Shown: one piece after another, positions 40,822-53,559 of the stretch | How the letters are laid out: every line of letters begins with the position of its first letter | How positions within the stretch are numbered: position 1 is the stretch's first letter | Assembly: GCA_012295275.1 (NCBI GenBank) | Contig: CM022669.1 | Coordinates: forward strand, 14,787,672-14,851,671 | Length of the DNA: 64,000 bases | Direction: 5' to 3' | Source: Chrysomallon squamiferum | Lineage: Eukaryota; Mollusca; Gastropoda; Neomphalida; Peltospiridae | The notes under the pieces: generated by a model | Seen by the model: the letters and a program-made list of their open reading frames with translations, nothing else | The model's database searches: none | What the model was told of the DNA's origin: nothing | Program-made: the position numbers and the translations under genes

Positions 40822-41265
40822 ATAAACAAATGTATGTTATCTATGATCGATACGAGAACAAATATATAATATCTGTGTAGTTGTTTAGGAAGAATAAATT
40901 TGGTTTATTAGAAGAAATAATTTTCAAAAATTAATCGGCTTTTGGTTGTTGCTGCTTTTGCTGTTGATGTAGCTGTTTGGTTTCTGGCCAGGAAGAAAAA
41001 TCTTAGAGTCAAAGATATTATTTGAAATAAACATATTCTATTGTCCTTTTACTTCATTTCAGCCAAATGTTGTTAGGTATTGCTCTCTGAATATGGATCA
41101 GACTTGTTGCAGACAATTACGATAGAAAGGTTCATGAATTTTGATCCTAGTTTAACTGTGTATGTGTGATTTAATTAGTCATTTACTTTTCTTAACTCTT
41201 ACATGTGTTTCGGCGATTAATAAAACTTAACACACAAGACTGGGAATTGATATTTAATAAAATTT

Positions 41266-41370
41266 AGCTAAACTCTCTCACACGTCATCTAAATCTTCAT
41301 GTTTCTTAACATAGATCAGTTAAACTCTCTCAGATGCCATCTAAAATCTTCAAATTTGTTAATACAACCC
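41266..41370 (+). repeat. 52-bp tandem duplication
   Basis: TAAACTCTCTCA followed by a GYCATCTAAA-CTTCA block occurs at 41269 and 41321. Confidence 0.6.
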
Positions 41371-42003
41371 TTTTATAAATTCAGTTATCAAAATAAAAAC
41401 AGCACGACTTTCGGTGTACGTATATCAACGTACGCAGCTGACTTCAAAGCGACTCTGTCCATAATCCTACGCGCGGAATTAAATTATGGCGAACAACAAT
41501 ACGCTAAATCGAACTCCAGTAGGAACAAACTACACCGCAGAGCTACACTGAGCTGTAAATATCATTTAAACACACCGAGACAAAGACTTAACTGTTGTTT
41601 TTTTTTTTTGTGTGTGTGTGTAAGTTATCTGTCAGATGATATTCTGCCGCATTGGTGTGTATATATATATATACACAGATCTGTTAATGGCGGAACAACG
41701 GGACAGCGATTTGTGGTATTTATGTGTTAATAAACACCACCTCGCACAACAGAGCAGAGAGGCCGTTCAGTTCCGAGTGTTAGACGAGTGTAATAAAAAC
41801 TGACACCACCGGAAAGAGACGCGAAGGGGAAATTCTGTATTTTTGCTATACAAAATTAAAATAAACAATATGAAATAATCTCAAACTGCTCGCTGCGGGG
41901 TAATACCACATGAAACAAAGGAACAGAAAGAGTATTTTAGCCAAGACGTCACCTAACACGTACCAGCTACTTTGGGTTCTAGCTCAGTGAATTAACCTTA
42001 ATT

Positions 42004-42022
42004 TAATAATAGTAGTAGTAAT

Positions 42023-42086
<64 letters not shown>

Positions 42087-42183
42087 TGTTGTTGTTGTTG
42101 TAGTAGTAGTAATAGTAGCAGCGGCAGCACTAATAATAGTAGCAGCAGTAGTAAAAATAATGGAGTTGATGATGATGATGATG
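42004..42183 (+). repeat. (AGT)n/(TTG)n/(GAT)n region
   Basis: A mostly AGT triplet tract with TTG and GAT runs. Confidence 0.95.
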
Positions 42184-42728
42184 ATGCTGATGATAACATA
42201 TTGTCAAAACAATAATAAAATTTAAAAGTACAAACTGGGTGGGTAGCTCTCAACAATTAATTCAGATTTGACATCCACTTTCAGTTTACGCTGGTACCGT
42301 TTACAGACGTGACAGTCTTCAGCCTCAACGTTTATTTAGAACGCTATGAAAACGGTTTAGATATGAGAAAAAAATTGAAAAATGTGGGCGAAGAGTGTTT
42401 AAGCAATGAAATTATTTTTATCGGCGAAAACCATGTTCAGGTTTCTTCTACGGCTATTACAGTCTGGATTATCTTTAGTCAAATTAAAATTAAGTTAAAC
42501 AAGAACAGAAGAATTTGTATGTTTTTTAACTGCCTAAAATCTAATCTTTTACTGTGAGCAGTAACTTTCAGAAAGCTGGTTCTTAAGAAGGAAAATAAAT
42601 CTGTGTATATCTATTTTCTAACTTTTCATTTAAATTATTCTCGGCTGTTAATGTAAAAAGGGAACAGTCTGTCTGAAATAACGCTATTTTTATTAGTTCT
42701 TTAATAAATCATCTGTCAAATAAGATAA

Positions 42729-42761
<33 letters not shown>

Positions 42762-43142
42762 GGTCTATGGAAGCCACGTTTTGTCAAATTTAAAAAGATT
42801 TTTAAACTGGCGAACAACCAAAAATATTTGACAGTTAATAGCTGTTTTGTTTAATCTTATGTCGAGTCAGGTTTGAGAAGAACTTTGTAGTTACCATAAA
42901 AGCATTCTCTAATGAGTATTTATTCTGCAATACATTACGAGACGTAGACGAAGAAATTACCTATTTAACGAGACTTCAGCATATTTTAACGATAAGACGA
43001 AGCATTTATCGAAAGAGAAGAAACCCGCTCTGCTAGCACGAGCTGACCTGCCATTTTGTTTCAATTAGCAACAAAGGAATACTTTAAAATGCACTTCTTC
43101 CCATTTACAAGAAAAACTCATCCCATGGTTTTTAATACATCA

Positions 43143-43160
43143 CTGGTGCGTGCGTGTGTG

Positions 43161-43208
<48 letters not shown>

Positions 43209-43210
43209 GT
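43143..43210 (+). repeat. (GT)n microsatellite
   Basis: A GT tract with one TTT break. Confidence 0.95.
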
Positions 43211-44132
43211 TTTGATTTCAGTAAAATAAATCCTAACAGAAAAACACAAACAGGATTATATCCCACGATCAGTCAACACTTGAAACGGGACTACTAAGAC
43301 AGAGCTACAGAGCGACACTGCAATACAGTAGATGAAAACGACGAAGGTTTCTACATCTATCATTACAGCAGGAATACGTGAAGTAATTTCAGGAAACCCT
43401 GTTATCGTCGGTGCCAGCTCTACATAGGAAGACATCGTTTCCAGGTCTACAAGATTTGTTTCCCTTGCCTGCTGCCACGCAGTTTGCTCTGGCGACAGAT
43501 TCTGCTGAATGAAGCATGCGGTTTAATATTCATAAAGCTGAGGTCAGCTTTTAAAATTAAGGTTAAGTCGTCTTCGTTAGCATCCAAATCATGCTCCGCT
43601 CACTACAATTTAATCCTGGACCTGTGTCACATTCTCGAAATAGTCTTAATTCCTAAAGAACATGTGCACAGGCGGACCAAAATGTTTACATTACCTTAGA
43701 ACATGTCCGCAGTAAAAGCGTTTAAGAAACTTGAAACTAAAATTGCGCCTGCGGCATTTTCTTTTTTTCTCGTTTTTTTTTTTTTTTTTCTACATCATTC
43801 CGCTGACACTGATTTAATTTTATTTTTGCAAAGTGTGGATATTTTGTGAGACCAGTTACAGGGAGACTGCTATTTGCCCCCCCCACACACACACACACCT
43901 GCATTCTGTCTGCTTCAAGCTTGGATTAGTGTTCATGAATGACATAAGACTGCTCTTTGCATTCTTTAGAGTGTTTGAATCAAATTGATTATGAGTATAG
44001 TGTATAACTGAATAGTTTTCTAAGTACTTCTGTTTATTTATGTGTATTTGTGCCTGTCTGTCTGTTTATGTCTATACGTGCGTGTCTACGTCTTTTAGAA
44101 TGTATTGGTATGTGGCCATCCAATCCATTTAG

Positions 44133-44177
<45 letters not shown>

Positions 44178-45639
44178 AATGTATGTATGTCTATGTGTAC
44201 GACTTTGTTTGTGTACGTATTTCTGCTTTACGTATTCGTAATGTCCGTGGGCGTGCTCTAATTATGTTTGTGTGTGTGTGAGGGTCTCTGTGTGGAACGG
44301 CGGGTGTTTCAGTTTGTCTGCATATAGTTGTATGTATGAGAGCTTTCCGAGACAAGACACAAAACGCTTGACTTGAACAAACAGCTCAAGGAATAGAGCT
44401 ACCATGTGGACAGGTAGCCCTAATTCTTTATACGCAGTGCATTAAAAACGAAAAAAACCAACTGGTAGTGTCTTATGATAATTATTCAGATTTCGAAATA
44501 TTTAAATTTCCATATATTCTGAAATTAATGAATTTAAAAAAAAAAAAAACTCTTGTTTTATATTAATATTTTAATAAGTGTATTCAGAAAAATTACCTAA
44601 CTCCATAATTGAAGAAATCCAAACCACAGTTGTATTGGAGGTATAAATTTTTAGTCGTTGTAAAGCAAAAAAAATGTAAGAAGAAAACAACAAAAAACAA
44701 CACAGAGAAAAAAAATCTATGAACAACAAAATAGGAACACAGTGACAAATACTGATTTCGATTCAGTGCATAAATAACACTTTACGTCTGACAAAAATTA
44801 TAGACTCAAATATCCAAAAAAAAAAGTGCCTACGTTAAGCCTAATGTTAAAAATAAATCTTGTAATATCATGTGTGCAAAATAATTTTACTTGTTCACTA
44901 TTCTTGTTTATATTTAGTGTTCCGATAATTACATTTAAATTTCTTGTTTAAATATCCTGACGTCATTTAATGAATCTCTTAACAGTACATTCATTGGAAC
45001 GATTATATCCCCCTTTTCTGAACAATGTGTCCGCTCCTTATTCCCTGTTAGGAAACTGTCTGCCTGCCTGCCTGATATTAAAATAGTAATAAAAATTAAA
45101 AATATATTTTTAGCACTAAAAAAAACAAAATAAAACAAAATAAAGAAAATTAATAGCAATTTAAAATCAGTGATAATTTAAAATGCCAAGTGTGAAATAA
45201 TAATAATGTTTTTTTTTTAAATCCTAAAATATTTATGAGTAAATTAAAACATAGCGAATAACCATAAACCCCGGGTCTATTTTCGGTTGTTGTTTTTTTT
45301 TCTTCGTTTTTTTAAAAATAATATTCGTTCCATTACAAAAAATTAATCGAAACATTTAATTATATTAGATGTTAGAAAAAAAAAAAAAAAATGAATAGAA
45401 CGTTAAAAGCATAAAAGATAATAACAGATTTAAGCCTGGCATTTATTTTGGAACATACAATTAACAGAACCTGCCACATAAACAAAAAAAAAACAACAAC
45501 AAAAAACAAACAAACAAAAAAACACACCAAAGAAGCAAACAAAAAAAAAAAAAAAAGACGCAAATTATTACCATTATACATACATATTCATAAATGTTAA
45601 AACTTTTACATTGTTAATTTTGGTCTCCATGTTTTCCAG

Positions 45640-45749
45640 GAAAATGACGTCATCAGCAGATGGAGTCCATGGACTGAGTGGTCTCCGTGTTCCCGTTCTT
45701 GTGGACAGAGCGTGCAGTACCGGAAACGTATCTGCCACTCACGATACAG
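45640..45749 (+). CDS. Coding exon 2: thrombospondin type-1 repeat, first half
   Basis: The acceptor is gttttccag|GAAAATG and the donor AG|gtattt. The exon is 110 nt, enters in phase 0 and leaves two bases of a split Ser codon. It encodes residues 19-54 of the joined model. The TSR signature is complete: tryptophan ladder WSPWTEW (W26, W29, W32), then CSRSCG (C35, C39), then C50. By known TSR chemistry, W26 and W29 fit the WxxW C-mannosylation motif, and Ser38 in CxxSCG fits the POFUT2 O-fucosylation motif. The ORF continues past the donor into repeat-derived sequence; that tail is intron. ADAMTS, ADAMTSL and papilin proteins all contain such repeats. The next exons place this one in the ADAMTS/ADAMTSL/papilin group. 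The TSR recognition is firm; the exact subfamily is not. Confidence 0.9.
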
Positions 45750-45753
45750 GTAT

Positions 45754-46066
45754 TTATTTATGTGATACGTTATTGAATATGTATTTATGTGAATACATTA
45801 TTGAATATACAGAATACGTTATGAATATGTATTTATGTGAATACGTTATTGAATATGTATTTATGTGAATACGTTATTGAATATATAGAATACGTTATTG
45901 AATATGTATTTATGTGAATACGTTATTGAATATGTATTTATGTGAATACGTTATTGAATATGTATTTATGTGAATACGTTATTGAATATACAGAATACGT
46001 TATTGAATATGTATTTATGTGAATACGTTATTGAATATATAGAATACGTTATTGAATATATAGAAT
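45754..46066 (+). repeat. 28-bp minisatellite with alternating shorter units, touching the exon 2 donor
   Basis: Tandem units GAATACGTTATTGAATATG plus TATTTATGT (28 bp) are interspersed with shorter units ending GAATATAYA. The array begins within a few bases of the splice donor gtattt at 45750. Every unit contains another GTATTTATG. Confidence 0.85.
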
Positions 46067-46184
46067 GACTTCAGAACAGTTGTGCCACCTTTGCTGATTT
46101 CATATTATGTCCAACATACTTTTTCCCTTTCCAGCCAGTGGTCAGTGCCTGCTGGTTTATGGAAAGACATACTATGTACTGTTT

Positions 46185-46187
<3 letters not shown>

Positions 46188-46258
<71 letters not shown>

Positions 46259-46267
46259 CTCTCTCTC
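46188..46267 (+). repeat. (CT)n microsatellite in intron 2
   Basis: A CT tract about 130 bp upstream of the exon 3 acceptor. Confidence 0.97.
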
Positions 46268-46396
46268 ATATTATCAGTACAACTAAAAAAGTATGACTAA
46301 AGCTTAATAACCATTAATGTTAAAATGCTATTATGTACTGTTAAATAAATATTCATTCATTTATTTGTACTGTAATTATCGTGTAATACTTTACAG

Positions 46397-46472
46397 TCCA
46401 AACAGCCCCACAAGAACAGATTCGAAAACTTTGTGCCAAGGCCCAGAAAAACAGTATAAAGTTTGCAAAAAT
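46397..46472 (+). CDS. Coding exon 3: thrombospondin type-1 repeat, second half
   Basis: The acceptor is actttacag|TCC and the donor AAT|gtaagta. The exon is 76 nt. Its first base completes the split codon AG|T (Ser55), and it ends in phase 0 after 25 further codons (residues 56-80). The motif LCQGPEKQYKVC supplies C68 and C78 of the TSR. It matches the C-x-G-x-x-x-x-Y-x-x-C stretch found at this point in ADAMTS/ADAMTSL/papilin repeats. A Pro/Ser/Thr-rich loop at residues 55-66 between C50 and C68 is longer than in many family members. The exon is only 647 bp from exon 2. The intervening intron is almost filled by a 28-bp minisatellite and a (CT)n tract. Confidence 0.87.
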
Positions 46473-46939
46473 GTAAGTACACCAAATCTACATTATAGTC
46501 ATGTTACATCTTTGATCTTCGAGACCTTGTAAATAAGAAATCAATCATAAACAATGCACGCACACACACACACACAACATACTTAAGAGAGACACACACA
46601 AGCACAAATACACGCATACACAAGCCAGATAATGGACGAAAATGTCGTCTGTAAATTCAACAGCAGCCTCCGTGGACTATTTATCGGCTGTTTCTTGTTT
46701 CAGATATCTGCAGATTATAAAGAAAAATATTCCCATACGAATATTTCATCTATAAACTTTGAAATTTTCATTCAGTGACCCGCACGGGTTGTTTACTGAA
46801 TGTTTTTTTTTATTATTATTATTATTTCAAACAAGTAACAAAAAGCTAAATTTCCCATATGAAAATTTCATCTGTAAATTCTGAAGTTTACGCATTCAGT
46901 AGCCTGCATGGCTTGTTTATTGAATGTCTTCTATTTCAG
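46473..46939 (+). other. Intron 3 (467 bp) with three degenerate internal copies
   Basis: Related segments at about 46640-46703, 46731-46812 and 46853-46939 share the order: TTCATCTRTAAA-like block, CATTCAG-x-GCCTGCAYGG-like block, TTTATTGAATGT-like block. The first and last end in a tttcag acceptor. A short (AC)n run is near 46560. Confidence 0.8.
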
Positions 46940-47042
46940 ACATGTGCGGGTACCAACTCTGATTACAGGAGTGTAGAATGTGAGAAACATAACGGGAAAT
47001 ACTTCGGTGGCAGAAGATACGAGTGGCAAGCCTATATAAATC
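46940..47042 (+). CDS. Coding exon 4: end of TSR and start of ADAMTS-type cysteine-rich module
   Basis: The acceptor is tcttctatttcag|ACATGTGC and the donor AAT C|gtacgt. The exon is 103 nt, enters in phase 0 and leaves one base of the split Pro codon. It encodes residues 81-114. C82 is the sixth TSR cysteine. YRSVECEKHN followed by FGGRRYEW matches the family pattern (D/S-x-R-x-x-Q/E-C-x-x-x-N ... F-x-G-x-x-Y-x-W) that opens the cysteine-rich module in ADAMTS, ADAMTSL and papilin. C94 is the first cysteine of this module. The reading frame stays open into the intron, so the apparent C-terminus of the longer ORF here is not real. A degenerate duplicate of the intron end and acceptor lies upstream, near 46640-46703. 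Confidence 0.87.
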
Positions 47043-48316
<1,274 letters not shown>

Positions 48317-48447
48317 CATATAATCGGTGTGAATTATCTTGTAAAGCGAAGAACTATCGATATTACGCCAAGTTCGGAGACAGAGTGGTGGACGGTACGA
48401 GGTGCAAGCCTGACAAAGAGGCTGTGTGTATTAATGGAAGATGTCTG
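48317..48447 (+). CDS. Coding exon 5: ADAMTS-type cysteine-rich module
   Basis: The acceptor is tcatttcag|CATATAATC and the donor CTG|gtaagttt. The exon is 131 nt. The first two bases complete C|CA (Pro115), and 43 codons follow (residues 116-158), ending in phase 0. In this frame it reads CELSCKAKNYRYY, then VVDGTRC, then VCINGRC, giving C119, C123, C144, C152 and C157. This is the hallmark block (C-x-L-x-C-x-A ... V-x-D-G-T-x-C ... C-x-x-G-x-C) of the ADAMTS/ADAMTSL/papilin cysteine-rich region. The longest ORF over this exon uses another frame and is spurious. In homologues the next segment is the spacer, beginning with a GCD motif. I find no such exon up to 64000, so the gene continues beyond the window or across an intron longer than 15.5 kb. 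Confidence 0.9.
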
Positions 48448-49412
48448 GTAAGTTTGTTATTATTATATTTTTACGTTTTTTAATATTTACTTCAGAGATT
48501 CCCAACACAAGGTAACGACCAAAATGAGAGTCTTAGGGTGTGACCTTAGAATCGCCAAGGTCTTCAAACGATGTTTTTACTATTACTGCGTGAAGGTCAT
48601 GAGGTTATTGCGATTGGAAATCTAAAGTCTGAGTCCAAAAAAAAATATCTGAAACTATTAATCTTTGCCATGCAGATTAACTGGGAGTAATGATTGTTTA
48701 CATTTTCATTATATCTCAGTTTCGGAAAATCGGTATGTTTCTTACGAACCCAAAACAGACAAGACTCAATGAAGGAACTTAGATCAGGAAACGACAAAGA
48801 ATAATTTGTAATGTGGATTTGACAGAAAGATTCGTCTTGCAAATTAATAGCAAATTAAATTAATAATATTTTTTAATTATAAATTCTGTGCCACACAGAG
48901 TGAAAGAAAGATATAGACACACGCATGAAAAGGACGTATACATACAGAGAGAGAGAGAGAGAGAGTTTTATGATTCACACGATGCTCCCTCATGCCACTC
49001 TCTATTGTATATTTTAAATATTTTCAGTATATAAGAAAAATATCTTAATATTACAACACAAAGGACACCTCTGGCACTGAAACGACAGCTCCTGCCTCAG
49101 ATTACAATCTTTTATTTAAGGTGATATATGATTCTGTATTCCCAGACCATTTAGAAATTAAGGTACTCTACTTTTGACATATTTTATCAACGTCAAACTT
49201 AAATTTAATTAAAACTGATATTCAATATTTTTCTGATATGAATCTTTCCATCTCAGATTTAACTAAATTAACCTCAAATTTCGATTAAATATAACTTTTA
49301 ATTTCTTATCGTTTCTTTTTTTTTCCGTAACATTTTATTTTTTTTTTTGCTCTTTCTTTTTCGCAATGCAAATAACAGCAGTCTGTATCTACTTGATAAA
49401 AATTATATAAAT

Positions 49413-49445
<33 letters not shown>

Positions 49446-49726
49446 AGAATACGCTAAAAAAAAAAAAAAAAAAGGTTAACAAGCTTTTCTTATTTTATAC
49501 CAAACTGATAGTTGTTCTGCAAGATAAACATGTCTATGAGAAAGAGCTTGAGGCTTTTTTTTTTTTTTTTTTTTACGCAATCATCTAACAAGAGGAAGAT
49601 TGTTTTCCTTGGCATGACTCGGGTGTCTAGAGGCTATGCGTATTGCATCGCGCACATGTTACAGTATACTGGCAGATCGTACACGTTTTGACACCAGGAA
49701 ATGAAAATCATATGAAGAGTTAGTTT

Positions 49727-50052
49727 GTTTAATACATGGTTACATAGTTCCATCATGTCGATACATACGTATTATATCTGATACACGGATGTTTAATACA
49801 TGGTTACATAGTTCCATCATGTCGATATATACGTATTATATCTGATACACGGATGTTTAATACATGGTTACATAGTTCCATCATGTCGATACATACGTAT
49901 TATATCTGATACACGGATGTTTAATACATGGTTACATAGTTCCATCATGTCAATACATACGTATTATATCTGATACACGGATGTTTAATTATATTTATTT
50001 CTATCATGTCGATACATACGTATTATATCTGATACACGGATGTTTAATACAC
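49727..50052 (+). repeat. 64-bp minisatellite, five copies plus a partial
   Basis: Units starting GTTTAATACATGG begin at 49727, 49791, 49855 and 49919 (exactly 64 bp apart). They continue at 49983 (a diverged 59-bp unit) and 50042 (partial). Units are almost identical and end TGATACACGGAT. The fifth unit carries an AATTATATTTATTT segment that recurs in the downstream flank at about 50078. Confidence 0.9.
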
Positions 50053-51009
50053 ACCGCCAAAACTGCGCCATCTACGTAATTATATTTATTTGCTACATGA
50101 ACCGATATTTGGTAAAATATACTCGGAATATACTCAAATGAATTTGAGATTAATTTTATGTAAAATTTTGTTATGACGATTTTTAAAAAATTAATTTGTA
50201 ATTTTATGGAAAATTTGTCAGATTGATTTTAAAAATTAATTTGTAATTTTTAGGAATAAAATTCATTAAATAATTTTTAAAGTTATTTTTGTAGTTTGTA
50301 ATTTTTTATGTCATTAGAATCTGAAAAGTAATAACATAATTTTTATGTACGTTTGTTAAATAATTTCTAAAATCTCTTCATAATTTACCTTGATGGTAAC
50401 GTTTTATATATATAAATATTTACATAAATAATAGATATTATTCAAAAAATCAATTAAAGGAATTTACAGACACAAATAATAAATTTCCAGCCAGACTTTG
50501 AGATGTGGGGCATGTTTGTATAGTCTAGAATTTTCTTCAAGTACAGACAGATTACGAATGTGGCTATACATAGATTAACATGTAATATTGTTACTCACTA
50601 TAAGCCAGGTATTTTTGCACTTTGATAAAACTGATACATTTTCCTTGTAAACAGTTTCTGTGACCTTGTCTGTATATTTTTACAATTTAAAATATCTTTC
50701 TCTTTATTTTAATTTTCATCAACTTTAATAATCTTCTTTGTATAACAAAGACGTTTTCTTCATAAAAGATTTCCCCGGTAGACCATTCCAGTTTGAAAAC
50801 ATACTTCATGTCTGGTTTTATCTTTGTATGTTTGGACAACTTATGAGAAGGTGTTTATAAAACATTCATTACTGCTGATAAAATGATTAGCCAAGCATTT
50901 CTCTTTCATTTCCTTGCATGGTTCTTGATCATTTATATGATATGAAACAAACAACAGATCAAAAATGCATCGAATGCAGTGATAAATAAATTATTTCTTC
51001 GTTAATTTG

Positions 51010-51041
<32 letters not shown>

Positions 51042-51514
51042 TCATAAAAAATATTTAATTGATTTAATTGGTTAACTGTTATTATATACTGTTAAACTTA
51101 ATAAAAAAAAAAAATCTGAATACAAAAGGGATACTATTTTTTATTATTTTTTTAATTTTATTTATTTATGTTTTATATTATTATTGTTTTTTTATTATTA
51201 TTATTTATTTTTTTATTTCATTTATTTTTATTTTTATTTTTAAATGATACTGTAATTAATATTAAACTAATTTTATAATATAAAATAATTTTCATAGACA
51301 GTAATTTGTCAAATGACAAAATCATAATTAATTTAAGTTTATCAATTACATTATTAAAAAATAATAATAAATTTTAAAATTAAAAAAAAAAAAAAAAAAA
51401 AATAATAATAAGAAATAATTAAAGAAACAACAAAAAAAAATAGACAAACAAACCATAAACAAGTAAACAAACAAAAATATAAAAAAAAGCCTAAAGTTCA
51501 CATTCTTACTGGCA

Positions 51515-51517
<3 letters not shown>

Positions 51518-51562
<45 letters not shown>
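51518..51562 (+). repeat. (CT)n microsatellite
   Basis: A pure CT tract. Confidence 0.97.
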
Positions 51563-51566
<4 letters not shown>

Positions 51567-51988
51567 TTTCCGTTTTTCTTTCTTTCCTTCTTTATTTTGC
51601 TCGTCTGTTCTTAAAACTATAAACTATCCGTGTCAAAAGTGACGTCACACACTTGTCCATTTGTTTGTTTTCTCTACCCGTTTCACAGCCTGCACCAATT
51701 CATGTCTGTGCATTGCAAAGCATTACAGCAATGTTTATGAGATTTAATTACGCAGGTCGCTTGTTCGTAATCTTTTCATCTGATTAATTCATGCACCTGA
51801 CTCAACACTGGGCGACAGGAAGTCAGTAACTCACAGAGATATTTTAAAGAGCGACACTAAACGTCCATTTTGGTATTTTAAGTACAGGTGCATTAGTACT
51901 AAGATTTTTTTTTTCTCCCTCTCGTGAGCTTGACGTACACATTTTATGAAAGTTATCGAGTCAACAACAAAAAAAATTCTTTATATTT

Positions 51989-52165
51989 TTGGCTGTTGTT
52001 GTTGTTGTTGTATTTCTACTTTTGATATTTCTATTCTTATTGTTGCTGCTGTTGTCATTGTTATTATTATTGTTATTGTTATTATTATATTTTTGTTATT
52101 ATTATTATTATTATTCTAATTATTATTATTAATATTATTGTTTTTGTTGTTGTTGTTGTTATTAC
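51989..52165 (+). repeat. (GTT)n/(ATT)n region
   Basis: Degenerate TTG and TTA triplets. Confidence 0.9.
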
Positions 52166-52513
52166 AAGCCAAATACATATTCAGCATCAGATTCAACATA
52201 AAATATTCATATATTTATCTCAATTAAAATCTGATAAAATAAAATAAAATAAAATAAAAAATAATAAAATATGCTCTAATATTAAAAGAAAATAATCTGA
52301 ACATTAAAAATAAATAAAAATTTAAAATTATTATCAAATTTCCCCAAACTTAACTGAACATAGAGTGATGCAAGTATCAGAATCATGTATCCAATGGTTG
52401 TAACGAAAGGGATTTTTATAGGGTAATTTACACTAATGAAAATGTTATATAACATCACTGCTATTATCCCAAATGTAAAGTGTGTAAACTATTATCAGGC
52501 TGGACTTACATTT

Positions 52514-52830
52514 AATACTACTACTACTACTACTGTTAATAATAATAATAATAACAATAACAACAACAACAACAGTAATAATTAAATAAATAGATAAATA
52601 ATAATAAATAAATATATATTTGTCTCTGTGTCTGTGTGTATCTACATATTTATATGTGTATGTGTCTGTGTGTCAACATATAGAGAGAGAGAGAGAGAGA
52701 GAGATGTACACAAACACACACAGACACACACATACATACACACACAAACACACACATACATACATACACACACACACACACATACATACACACCTATACA
52801 GACACAGATATACATAAAAGAACAGATTGT
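52514..52830 (+). repeat. (CTA)(AAT)(AAC) then (GT)(GA)(CA) compound microsatellites
   Basis: A chain of short simple-repeat blocks. Confidence 0.9.
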
Positions 52831-53229
52831 CCTCAAAGCTGGCATGTCACACCGAACAAAACACACACACAGAGAGAGACTGAGAGAGAAAGCACACTGT
52901 CAGCATGTTAGCATAATTTATCTATTTAAATACCTGAGTTGCAGATTTAATAGTCAAAGTGCCTGTCTCGTGGCCAATCCAGTGGGCTGTTAACATATCG
53001 AGTATTTAAGAAAGCCTAAACTGGATGTTCTGCATTCATTCACTTCCATTGTACACCGTGATAAAAGTTGGGTGGCTGACGTTAGACAGGTTCGTGGGCT
53101 GCAGTGTATGATAATAATAACAACACCACAGGTCTTGCTTTAGCAACTGCCGTCACAGCTTCATTTTTACTCTGCCGGTGGTGCGTAGCTGACGCTGTGT
53201 GATGGTGGGGTGTCACAGCGTGGCCTAGA

Positions 53230-53545
53230 GCTGTGTGTGGATGGACAGTCACTTTCTGACAGCAGTCACTAGTGAATGAGGGGACTGTGACTTGTATGTA
53301 ACTGTCACCGCAGGGATTGTGAGTGTCACTGGGAACTGTATAGTGACAGTGACTGTTTGATTGTCACTAGTCACAGAGGGATCTGACTGTCACCAGAATT
53401 TGACAGATGTGACTGCCTGATTTGTGTGTGATCATCACCAGGAACTGAGAAAAACTGTGACAAGGTGACTGTCACCGTGAACTAAGGTGACTGTGACTGT
53501 TGCTGTAACTAGGAACTAAGATGACTGTGTAATTGCCACCATCGT
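53230..53545 (+). repeat. Degenerate GTGACTGTCAC-rich segment
   Basis: Repeated GTGACTGTCACC, CAGGAACTGA and GGTGACTGTGACTG motifs at irregular spacing fill the 300 bp before the second signal exon. Short TGACnGTCA inverted motifs make it rich in small hairpins. Confidence 0.55.
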
Positions 53546-53559
53546 TATTATCTCCCCAG

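Larger units (their letters stand above)
45750..46396 (+). other. Intron 2 (647 bp), minisatellite-filled
   Basis: It starts with the donor gtattt, which runs directly into a 28-bp minisatellite. A short unique stretch (46066-46187) and a (CT)n tract (46188-46267) follow, then unique sequence up to the acceptor. Confidence 0.85.
48448..53559 (+). other. Sequence between exon 5 and the second signal exon
   Basis: It follows donor CTG|gtaagttt and may be intron. It holds a 64-bp minisatellite (49727-50052), poly-A tracts, (CT)n, trinucleotide runs and a more complex segment at 53030-53555. No exon of the ADAMTSL spacer was found. Confidence 0.6.

Noticed and set aside
46136-46180. Possible exon after ccctttccag between exons 2 and 3
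   Set aside because: The short frame QWSVPAG is open, but no usable donor follows, and exon 2 joins exon 3 perfectly without it.
49727-50052. Regular 64-bp repeats as a CRISPR-like array
   Set aside because: Units are contiguous tandem copies without unique spacers, in animal DNA.
51688-51752. Possible exon after gtttcacag reading PAPIHVCALQS...
   Set aside because: It is open, with acceptor and weak donor, but has no resemblance to the expected spacer start (GCD motif) and only a poor donor (gtcgct).
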